Below, in pieces: positions 8,019 to 14,690 of a DNA stretch of 14,914 nt. Each line of letters starts with the position of its first letter. Position 1 is the first letter of the stretch. The notes under the pieces were generated by a model, which did no database searches, was not told the origin of the DNA, and worked only from the letters and a program-made list of their open reading frames with translations. The position numbers and the translations under genes were made by a program. The DNA comes from Haemophilus parahaemolyticus (GTDB lineage Bacteria > Pseudomonadota > Gammaproteobacteria > Enterobacterales > Pasteurellaceae): contig NZ_JAHAHT010000037.1 of NCBI RefSeq assembly GCF_018373095.1, positions 1 to 14,914 of the forward strand, in the 5' to 3' direction.

Positions 8019-8831
8019 TTAATTACACTGACAAACCCCACTACATACATCGCCGTGTAAATTATGATGATGGTTATGATGGTGCGAGTAAAACGCCAAA
8101 TTCTGAGCAAACTGATCGCCAAAAAAGTGAATGAAATGCGGATCGTTGGTAATCACTTCAGGTGTTCCTGCACAGCAAATATGACGGTTCACGCAAATCA
8201 CTTCGTCTGTATTTGCCATCACAATATTTAAGTCATGCGAAACCATTAAAATCGCACAATTCAGCCAACTGCGTGTATTATTTAATAGCTGATAAAGTTC
8301 TGTCTGTCCTAAAATATCCACCCCTTGCATCGGTTCATCTAATACTAACAATTGTGGTTTGTCTAAAATGGCTCTAGCCAGCAATACACGCTGTAATTCT
8401 CCACCAGAGAGTTTTTGCATACTGTTATCAGCTAAATGTTCAATCGAAAAGAGCTTTAACGCTTCATCAATCGCAAATGGCTTGCAATTAGGCTTAAGTG
8501 AGAGAAATTTTTTCACAGTAATCGGCATAGAGTGATCGAGGTGCAATTTCTGAGGCACATAACCAATTTTTAATCCTTTCTTATGTTCCACTTTGCCTTT
8601 TGTTGGTGTCAGTAGCTTGAGTAATACTTTTAATAATGTCGATTTTCCCCCACCGTTTGGTCCAACAATGGTCATTATTTCGTTGGCGTAAATAGTCAAA
8701 TTGATATTTTGCAACGCCTTATTGCCATTAAATTCTACTTCAATTTGTTTAAGAGAAACTAACTCTTCACCTTTGATTTGGTTCGGCGATTTTTTTGAGC
8801 GGGTTAACGGTGTGATTTGATGTATTTTCAT
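8019..8831 (-). CDS. znuC: Zinc ABC transporter ATP-binding protein ZnuC
   Basis: This 270-residue ABC ATPase powers high-affinity zinc import with ZnuA (periplasmic binder) and ZnuB (permease). Visible are Walker A GPNGGGKST (57-65), the Q-loop in GYVPQKLHLDHSMPI (90-104), signature LSGGE (141-145), Walker B LLVLDEP (161-167) and H-loop His199. The C-terminus has a His-rich stretch (SHHHNHHHNLH, 249-259) and three Cys (263, 267, 269), which may bind or sense zinc. I chose the ATG at 8831. The frame stays open to a TTG at 8873 (14 more residues), but neither start has a good ribosome-binding site. The minus-strand gene after it is sucA, not znuB, so the permease must be encoded elsewhere. Confidence 0.93.
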   Translation of the reverse strand: MKIHQITPLTRSKKSPNQIKGEELVSLKQIEVEFNGNKALQNINLTIYANEIMTIVGPNGGGKSTLLKVLLKLLTPTKGKVEHKKGLKIGYVPQKLHLDHSMPITVKKFLSLKPNCKPFAIDEALKLFSIEHLADNSMQKLSGGELQRVLLARAILDKPQLLVLDEPMQGVDILGQTELYQLLNNTRSWLNCAILMVSHDLNIVMANTDEVICVNRHICCAGTPEVITNDPHFIHFFGDQFAQNLAFYSHHHNHHHNLHGDVCSGVCQCN

Positions 8832-8895
8832 ACTGTTTTTATAAAAAATTTGTGGATTTATTTGGTAGCTCAACTTAACGGATTTTTATCTAAAT

Positions 8896-8928
8896 GACAA
8901 GATGGAATTTTTCTTTTACAATCTTGTC
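8896..8928. promoter_or_regulatory. Inverted repeat in the divergent znuC/mepM promoter region
   Basis: GACAAGAT (8896-8903) and ATCTTGTC (8921-8928) form a perfect 8-bp inverted repeat with a 17-nt spacer in the gap between the divergent znuC and mepM genes. Each arm also supplies a -35-like hexamer pointing outward: TTGTCA toward znuC and TTGTCG toward mepM (8924-8929). The -10 partners are poor in both directions (a TAAGTT 17 nt on toward znuC, a TACATA 17 nt on toward mepM). The repeat could be an operator, paired -35 elements, or chance. It does not resemble the usual AT-rich gammaproteobacterial Zur box. Confidence 0.35.
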
Positions 8929-8971
8929 GAAAATTTCCAGTAAATTTACATAAAAACGCACAGGATATATT

Positions 8972-10429
8972 TTGTCTCGCATTATTTTCGCAAGGGATCG
9001 AAGACGGAAAAAAAAGAAAATTAGAATATTTCTGTTTTTGATAGCGGTACTTTCTATTGGTATTGGCATCGCTCTTTCATTAAAAAAACAAATACCATTG
9101 AATACGTCATCACAAGAAAACGTTATTATTTTAGATGATTTAGATAATGAAATTGTTGATGATATTGAAAACCCTAATTCAGACACCAAACAAACAGAAA
9201 AAAAACAAGATTTAACCGAAGACCTAAATGCCACTTCTTATGATGATGAACTTTCTTCTGAAGATGACGAAGAAGAGGGAGCAGAAAACAAACCAAAAAT
9301 CGTAAAAGAAAAATTGCCTGAAGAAGCAGAGCAATTGATTAGCGATATTGTCAATATTGCTGATGAGGCATTACGCATTCAAGATCAATTTAGCTATGTT
9401 GTTACCAAAGGCGATAAATTAGCTGATGTGCTGGAACAGTCTGGTTTGAGCGACGATACAGCAAAAGCCTTAATTCGCCAATACCCTGCTTTGAGCAAAC
9501 TTGAAGCAGAACAACAATTCTACTGGGTATTAGACAACTTTGGCGAATTGGAATACCTCAATTGGTTGGTTTCTGAAAAAGAAGAACGCATTTATGAACG
9601 CCAAGAAAATGGCAAGTTCACTTATCAACGCATTGAGAAAAAAGGTATTTGGCAGCAAGATGTGGTAAAAGGTGAGATTCAAGGCAGTTTCATGACTAGT
9701 TTGCGAAATGTTGGGCTATCAGATCGTCAGATCAATCAACTAGCGGTCGGATTACAATCACAAATTGCAACCAGCAAACTCAAAAATGGCGATCGCTTTG
9801 CCATTTTAGTTCGCCGCGAATATATCAATGATACGGTAACCGATGTCGGCAACGTGGAAGGGATTTTGATTGAAAGTGGTAAAAAACGCTATTATGCTAT
9901 CCAAGCCTCAAACGGACGTTATTATAGCAATCACGGAGAAACACTAACGAAAGGCTTTGCCCGTCAGCCGTTGTTGTTTACTGCTCGGGTTTCTTCACCG
10001 TTTAACCCACGTCGTTTACACCCGATTACTAAACGAGTACGTCCACATAATGGGGTGGATTTCAGCATTCCAACAGGGACACCAATTATTGCACCGAGTG
10101 ATGGCTTAGTTGAGCACGTGGCATTCCAAGCGAAAGGTGCTGGACGTTATATAAAAATTCGTCACGGGCATATTACAACCGTCTATATGCACCTGAGTAA
10201 ACCATTAGTGAAAAAAGGGCAAACAGTGCGAAAAGGGGAACGGATTGCGCTATCGGGCAATTCGGGCGGTTCAACAGGACCTCATTTGCACTATGAATTT
10301 CATATTAATGGCAGGCCAGTAAATCCAATGACGGTAAAATTACCTGGCTCAGGCTCTGATATGGCAAGTAAAGAGCGTAAAAACTTCTTAGAACGTGCAA
10401 AAAATGTTCAAGCAAAACTTAAATTTTAA
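8972..10429 (+). CDS. mepM: Murein DD-endopeptidase MepM-like (M23 family)
   Basis: This 485-residue protein matches the MepM/YebA family. It has a basic N-terminus and one membrane segment (about 18-37) that anchors it in the inner membrane. A very acidic linker follows (about 52-105), then a LysM/OapA-like region (about 140-200, SYVVTKGDKLADVLEQSGL), and a C-terminal M23 zinc metallopeptidase domain (about 335-455). Zinc and catalytic residues are His359 and Asp363 (HNGVD), His407 (YMH), and His438/His440 (GPHLH). The family cuts peptide cross-links so that new peptidoglycan can be inserted. The start codon is TTG, supported by an AGGA box 6 nt before it. The place beside znuC is conserved in E. 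coli and H. influenzae. dsbC follows after 18 nt. Confidence 0.93.
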   Translation: MSRIIFARDRRRKKKKIRIFLFLIAVLSIGIGIALSLKKQIPLNTSSQENVIILDDLDNEIVDDIENPNSDTKQTEKKQDLTEDLNATSYDDELSSEDDEEEGAENKPKIVKEKLPEEAEQLISDIVNIADEALRIQDQFSYVVTKGDKLADVLEQSGLSDDTAKALIRQYPALSKLEAEQQFYWVLDNFGELEYLNWLVSEKEERIYERQENGKFTYQRIEKKGIWQQDVVKGEIQGSFMTSLRNVGLSDRQINQLAVGLQSQIATSKLKNGDRFAILVRREYINDTVTDVGNVEGILIESGKKRYYAIQASNGRYYSNHGETLTKGFARQPLLFTARVSSPFNPRRLHPITKRVRPHNGVDFSIPTGTPIIAPSDGLVEHVAFQAKGAGRYIKIRHGHITTVYMHLSKPLVKKGQTVRKGERIALSGNSGGSTGPHLHYEFHINGRPVNPMTVKLPGSGSDMASKERKNFLERAKNVQAKLKF

Positions 10430-10447
10430 AACAAAAAGTAGGATTTT

Positions 10448-11161
10448 ATGAAAAAAAACAAAATGGCTAAATTAGGCTTTACCCTATTCTCAGCAGGATT
10501 AATCTCTGCAAATGTAATAGCAGATGATGCGAATTTAAAAGCAACTCTTGAAAAAATGGGAGCAACAAATGTTCGTATTAGTGATTCGGCAATCCCTAAT
10601 TTTAAAACGGCAAGTTCAAATGAAGGTGTGGTTTACATCAGCAACGATGGACATTATGTCTTAAATGGTCAGATCCAAGTATTAGAACTTAAAAATGGTA
10701 AGGTAACTGATATTACGCATCAATCTAAAATGGCTGAGTTAAATGCGTTACAAAATGAGATGGTCACTTACCCCGCTAAAAATGAAAAGTATGTGGTAAA
10801 TATTTTTATGGATATTACCTGCCATTACTGCCATTTAGTGCATCAACGAATTAAAGAGTATAACGATGAAGGTATTACCCTTCGCTTTTTAGCTTTCCCA
10901 CGCGGTGGAATGAACACACAAACTGCAAGACAAATGGAAGCAATCTGGACGGCAACGGATAAAGTGAAAGCATTAAATGACGCAGAAAATGGCGAATTAC
11001 CAAAAACATTAAAAGCACCGAATATTGTGAAAAAACATTACGATTTAGGGATTCAATTTGGTGTTACTGGAACTCCTTATATGGTTACCGAAACAGGTAG
11101 TGTAATTGGTGGTTACGTGGAGCCAAAACAGCTTGCAAAAATGTTGGCGGAAGAAAAATAG
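10448..11161 (+). CDS. dsbC: Thiol:disulfide interchange protein DsbC
   Basis: This 237-residue periplasmic disulfide isomerase/reductase, normally a V-shaped dimer kept reduced by DsbD, corrects wrong disulfides. The signal peptide is about residues 1-25 (cleavage likely after VIA), followed by the dimerisation domain (about 27-90) and a thioredoxin-fold domain. The active site is CHYC (Cys125-Cys128), where E. coli has CGYC, and the cis-proline loop is Thr209-Pro210 (GVTGTP). The mature protein has no other cysteine, so the second structural disulfide of E. coli DsbC is absent. A TAGGAT ribosome-binding site precedes the ATG. It sits between mepM and recJ with gaps of 18 and 3 nt, and the dsbC-recJ order is conserved in gammaproteobacteria. 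Confidence 0.95.
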   Translation: MKKNKMAKLGFTLFSAGLISANVIADDANLKATLEKMGATNVRISDSAIPNFKTASSNEGVVYISNDGHYVLNGQIQVLELKNGKVTDITHQSKMAELNALQNEMVTYPAKNEKYVVNIFMDITCHYCHLVHQRIKEYNDEGITLRFLAFPRGGMNTQTARQMEAIWTATDKVKALNDAENGELPKTLKAPNIVKKHYDLGIQFGVTGTPYMVTETGSVIGGYVEPKQLAKMLAEEK

Positions 11162-11164
11162 ATT

Positions 11165-12880
11165 GTGCAAAAAATTATAAAAAAACGACCGCTTTTAACG
11201 CAGGAAAAACTCTCTGATCATCCGCTGTTAAACCGTTTGTATCAAAGCCGAGGCATTCAATCAGTGCAAGAGCTTGAACGAACTTTGAAGTTTTTACATC
11301 GTCCACAGCAGTTAGCGGGTATTGAACAAGCGGTCGGAATTTTGGTACAGGCTTACAAAAAGCAATCTCGAATTGTAATTGTAGGCGATTTTGATGCGGA
11401 TGGTGCAACCAGTACAGCATTGACTTTATTGACATTACGTCAGCTAGGTTTTACCCAAGTAGAATATTTGATTCCCGATCGTTTCTCACAAGGCTACGGA
11501 CTAAGTCTAAGCGTGGCGGAAATGGTGGTAGCTAAAGGGGCTGATTTAGTCATTACCGTCGATAATGGTATCTCCTCTTTTGAAGGGATTGAGTATTTGA
11601 AATCACAAGGTCTCCAAGTTCTTGTTACCGATCATCATTTACCTGCGGATAGCTTCCCAAATGCCGATGCGATGGTTAACCCTAATCTGCCCTATTGTGA
11701 CTTTCCATCAAAATCCTTAGCAGGTGTAGGTGTTGCGTTCTATGTAATGCTGGCGTTGCGTGGCAAGATGCGGGAAGAAAATCTATTTACTGGCACCGAA
11801 CCCAATTTAGCTGAATTACTCGATTTAGTAGCACTGGGTACGGTTGCCGATGTTGTACCACTTGATCACAATAATCGCATTTTAGTCCACCAAGGATTAA
11901 GCCGTATTCGCTCTGGTGCTTGTCGAGCAGGGATTAAAGCCTTGGCTGAGGTGAGTAAACGCGATTTAAGTCATTTACAGGCAGCTGATTTAGGCTTTGC
12001 GATTGCACCGCGATTAAATGCAGCAGGGCGATTAGAAAATATGTCACTCGGTGTAGAATTGCTCGTTGCGGATAATATGGATGTAGCTCGCCAATTAGCA
12101 TTTGAGCTAGATAGCCTCAATCAAACCCGTAAAGAATTTGAACAAGAGATGAAAACAGAGGCTCTGTCGATTTGTGCGAAATTACCAAAACTCTCGCAAA
12201 AAGGTCAAGCTCACGGTATAACACTTTATCAGCCTGACTGGCATCAAGGTGTGATTGGTATTTTGGCTTCTCGTATTAAAGATCAGTTTCATCGCCCTGT
12301 GATTGCTTTTGCCCAAGAGAGTGAAGAAAGCAAATTTATCAAAGGTTCTGCACGCTCAATTGCAGGGTTACATATGCGAGATGTGTTAGAGCGAATTGAT
12401 ACGCTTTATCCTGATTTAATTGTGAAATTTGGTGGGCATGCTATGGCAGCAGGTTTGACCATTCACCAAGATCATTTTATTAAATTCCAGAAAATTTTTG
12501 ATGAAGTGATTAACGAAATGATTGAACCCGAATTATTACAAGGCGTTATTTACACCGATGGCGAATTACAAGCGGGCGAATTTTCACTAGAAATTGCAAC
12601 TCTATTGCAACAGTCAGGACCTTGGGGGCAACATTTCCCAGAACCTACTTTTGAGGGAGATTTTAAAATTCTGCAGCAGCGATTGCTGGGCGGCAGTCAT
12701 CTTAAAATGATGGTAGAAAATCAGCAAGGTATGTTGTTAGATGCCATTTGGTTTAATATTAATACCCGATTATTCCCCGATCTTTCGATTAAACAAGCCA
12801 AAATCATTTACAAACTTGACATAAATGAATACAAAGGCAATAAGAATTTACAGCTACGAGTAGAGAATATAATTGTTTAA
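11165..12880 (+). CDS. recJ: Single-stranded-DNA-specific exonuclease RecJ
   Basis: This complete 571-residue DHH-family nuclease (E. coli RecJ is about 577) degrades ssDNA 5' to 3' in RecF-pathway recombination, mismatch repair and base-excision repair. Motifs are GDFDADGATST (74-84; Asp75, 77, 79), TVDNGIS (131-137; Asp133), TDHH (155-158), GTVADVVPL (225-233; Asp229), RLNAAGR (284-290) and the DHHA1 motif GGHAMAAG (423-430). A C-terminal OB-fold region follows (about 455-571). The start is GTG, 3 nt after the dsbC stop, and its ribosome-binding site (GGAAG) lies inside the dsbC end, which implies translational coupling. A near-match uptake signal (ACCGCTTTT, 11188-11196) lies close to the start. 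Confidence 0.96.
   Translation: MQKIIKKRPLLTQEKLSDHPLLNRLYQSRGIQSVQELERTLKFLHRPQQLAGIEQAVGILVQAYKKQSRIVIVGDFDADGATSTALTLLTLRQLGFTQVEYLIPDRFSQGYGLSLSVAEMVVAKGADLVITVDNGISSFEGIEYLKSQGLQVLVTDHHLPADSFPNADAMVNPNLPYCDFPSKSLAGVGVAFYVMLALRGKMREENLFTGTEPNLAELLDLVALGTVADVVPLDHNNRILVHQGLSRIRSGACRAGIKALAEVSKRDLSHLQAADLGFAIAPRLNAAGRLENMSLGVELLVADNMDVARQLAFELDSLNQTRKEFEQEMKTEALSICAKLPKLSQKGQAHGITLYQPDWHQGVIGILASRIKDQFHRPVIAFAQESEESKFIKGSARSIAGLHMRDVLERIDTLYPDLIVKFGGHAMAAGLTIHQDHFIKFQKIFDEVINEMIEPELLQGVIYTDGELQAGEFSLEIATLLQQSGPWGQHFPEPTFEGDFKILQQRLLGGSHLKMMVENQQGMLLDAIWFNINTRLFPDLSIKQAKIIYKLDINEYKGNKNLQLRVENIIV
11326..11343 (+). repeat. DNA uptake signal sequence (Apl type) within recJ
   Basis: This is a full match to the ACAAGCGGT 9-mer (11326-11334) followed by CGGAATTTT, the best uptake signal in the window by core plus extension. 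It lies in codons for residues 54-60 of RecJ. It supports placing the organism in the Actinobacillus/Mannheimia branch of Pasteurellaceae. Confidence 0.8.
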
Positions 12881-12956
12881 TAATTATATTGAATAAATAT
12901 AGAAATTCATTGCATTGTATTGTAAAATTTTCTCCAATTTCACTTATTCTATTAGA

Positions 12957-12962
12957 TATAAT
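12957..12962 (+). promoter_or_regulatory. Candidate -10 element for the BamE/OmpA lipoprotein
   Basis: A perfect TATAAT lies 56 nt before the lipoprotein ATG in a 138-nt, very AT-rich gap after recJ. No clear -35 hexamer is found at 16-18 nt. The long A/T tracts on either side could act as UP-like or curved DNA at a strong outer-membrane-protein promoter. The ribosome-binding site is AAGGA at 13004-13008, 10 nt before the start. Confidence 0.45.
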
Positions 12963-13018
12963 AGGATTAAAATTAAATTTTATATTTAAATATTTTTTTA
13001 TAAAAGGAAATTAATATT

Positions 13019-13867
13019 ATGAAAACAACAACAATGTTTCGTGGCATATTATTATCAGCGACTGCAATAGCTATTGCTGCTTGTGGTAATTTAAGTAAAG
13101 TCTCCGATAATGGTTTTATTGAAGATCCTGTATTTCCGAAGATCTCTGAATCAGTTTTTAACCATGACGGTTCACAATTTGGTTCATGGCCAAACTGGGA
13201 AAACGTTCGTCAAATAGAACGTGGTATGAATAAAGATCAACTTTATTACCTGATTGGCCGTCCTCACTTCAGCGAAGGCTTATATGGTGTTCGTGAGTGG
13301 GACTATGCCTTTAACTACCGTGAGAATGGTATTCACAAAATCTGTCAATTCAAAATTGGTTTTGACAAAAACATGAATGCACAAAGCTTCTTCTGGTATC
13401 CAAACGGCTGTAATGGTAATGCATCGTACAATTTAAGCGGTGATTTCTTATTTGACTTCGACAAAGATATATTAACTCTTAAAGGTAAAGAAGTTGTTGA
13501 TAACGTTGCTGAGCAATTAAAATCTTCTGGTGCTCAACAAGTTAAAGTTGCTGGTTATACAGACCGTATGGGTTCAGTAGAATATAACCTAGACTTATCT
13601 AACCGTCGTGCCAATATGGTTAAAGCTCGTTTAATCGAACAAGGTGTAACAGCACAAATTGAGGCTGTTGGTTACGGTAAAGCTAACCAAGTGAAAGCTT
13701 GTGAAGGTATGAGCGGTCAAGCCGAGAAAGATTGTTTACGTCCAAACCGCCGTGTAGAAATCTTTGCTAACGGTGGTATATTAAAACAAAGCGAAAGTGG
13801 TAACGTTGCAGGCCCTAACGGTCCTGCACCACTTTACCAAACACCAGCATATAACTCTGGTAAATAA
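13019..13867 (+). CDS. Outer-membrane lipoprotein with BamE/SmpA-like and OmpA-like domains
   Basis: This 282-residue lipoprotein has a short lipoprotein signal ending in AIAAC, giving lipidated Cys22. A SmpA/OmlA (BamE-like) domain covers about 60-128 (RQIERGMNKDQLYYLIGRP, REWDYAFNYRENG). An OmpA-like peptidoglycan-binding domain covers about 138-250, with GYTDRMGS (Asp182) and LSNRRA (Arg197 within this helix) as probable diaminopimelate contacts and NRRVEI at 243-248. The last 25 residues are Gly/Pro/Asn/Ser-rich and probably disordered. It probably sits in the outer membrane and clips it to the cell wall. Similar OmpA-type lipoproteins occur in Mannheimia and Pasteurella, but I cannot assign a symbol with confidence. 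It appears to be a single-gene unit, with its own promoter region and a strong terminator. Confidence 0.88.
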   Translation: MKTTTMFRGILLSATAIAIAACGNLSKVSDNGFIEDPVFPKISESVFNHDGSQFGSWPNWENVRQIERGMNKDQLYYLIGRPHFSEGLYGVREWDYAFNYRENGIHKICQFKIGFDKNMNAQSFFWYPNGCNGNASYNLSGDFLFDFDKDILTLKGKEVVDNVAEQLKSSGAQQVKVAGYTDRMGSVEYNLDLSNRRANMVKARLIEQGVTAQIEAVGYGKANQVKACEGMSGQAEKDCLRPNRRVEIFANGGILKQSESGNVAGPNGPAPLYQTPAYNSGK

Positions 13868-13930
13868 TTTCTAGAAATAGACGAAGAAATAAGATAAGAA
13901 AAGCTTCTCCTTTATAGATTTATTTGATTC

Positions 13931-13966
13931 AAGGGCTAAGTTTGTACTTAGCCCTTTCTATTATTT
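13931..13966 (+). terminator. Intrinsic terminator after the lipoprotein gene
   Basis: There is a perfect 10-bp stem, AAGGGCTAAG (13931-13940) against CTTAGCCCTT (13947-13956), with a 6-nt loop, followed by the T-rich run TCTATTATTT. It lies 63 nt after the lipoprotein stop and is a textbook Rho-independent terminator. Confidence 0.9.
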
Positions 13967-13972
13967 CAGTGT

Positions 13973-14027
13973 AATCGGATAACATTCTTTACACTTAAAC
14001 ATAACATCAAGTAAAATGTGTCCGATT
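13973..14027. promoter_or_regulatory. Imperfect inverted repeat upstream of the DUF47 gene
   Basis: AATCGGA (13973-13979) pairs with TCCGATT (14021-14027). Inside it, ACATT pairs with AATGT and TTAC with GTAA, giving an interrupted stem of about 16 bp around an A-rich loop. It lies between the upstream terminator and the DUF47 start. It could be an operator or a leader hairpin. It does not resemble a PhoB box (CTGTCAT repeats). A possible promoter just downstream is TTGTCT (14028-14033) with TATTTT (14051-14056), 17 nt apart. Confidence 0.4.
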
Positions 14028-14081
14028 TTGTCTACTTTTCACAGCAAGATTATTTTAAATTAATTATAATGGAGAAATTTT

Positions 14082-14690
14082 ATGGCAATGAATAACATTT
14101 TAGGTTTATTCGCACAATCGCCACTCAAACCTCTCAAACAACTCTCTGTAAAAGTAACTGAATGCAGTGAGCTGTTAGACCCCTTTTTTGAAGCCTCTTT
14201 CAATCACGATTGGGATGCGGCAGAAGAAATTAGAAACCATATTGTGGAATTGGAACGTAATGCTGACCTCCTCAAACGTGAGATTCGCTTAAAATTACCT
14301 CGCGGATTATTCCTTCCCGTTGAACGCTCAGATTTATTAGAAATTGTTACGCAACTGGATAAATTAGCAAACTATTCAAAAGATATCGCAACTCGTGTTA
14401 TTGGCCGTCATTTGGAAGTGCCAGAAATTATGCAACCCGCATTTCGTCAATTTATCTTCCGTAGCCTTGATTCTTGTCGCCAAGTGCGAAAAGTATTAGG
14501 TGAGCTTGATGAGTTACTTGAAACAGGTTTCCGAGGTCGAGAACGTCACTTCGTGAATGACATGATTTTAGAGCTAGATAAAATCGAAGATGATACGGAT
14601 CAACTTCAAATTGCCCTACGTCGTACACTTTTCGGCTTAGAAGAGGAATTAAACCCAATTGATGTTATGTTTTTATATAAATGTATTGAG
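14082..14690 (+). CDS. DUF47/PhoU-like protein (TIGR00153), 3' end lost at a junction
   Basis: The first 203 codons encode a DUF47 (TIGR00153) family protein, an all-helical relative of PhoU. Such genes usually lie just before a Pit-type low-affinity phosphate permease and are thought to regulate it. Recognisable segments are MAMNNILGLFAQSPLKPL, LKREIRLKLPRGLFLPVERSDLLE (64-87), DELLETGFRGRE and NPIDVMFLYKCIE (191-203). Family proteins are about 226 residues and go on with a segment like W-x-G-x-LADQAQRVGSR. Here the frame instead runs into unrelated sequence after Glu203 and stops at 14792. The ATG has a GGAG ribosome-binding site. A TATAAT at 14065-14070 is too close to the start to be a normal promoter. 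Confidence 0.88.

Noticed and set aside
8832..8873. A 14-residue N-terminal extension of ZnuC from a TTG
   Set aside because: The ATG at 8831 gives a length closer to known ZnuC proteins, and the TTG has no good ribosome-binding site. It cannot be fully excluded.
14065..14070. Perfect TATAAT just before the DUF47 gene as a promoter
   Set aside because: Transcription would begin only about 5 nt before the ATG and would leave out the GGAG ribosome-binding site, so it is more likely chance in AT-rich DNA.
14606..14689. C-terminal extension of the phosphofructokinase frame
   Set aside because: These codons are the reverse complement of the conserved DUF47 coding sequence. The frame stays open only because two unrelated sequences were joined.
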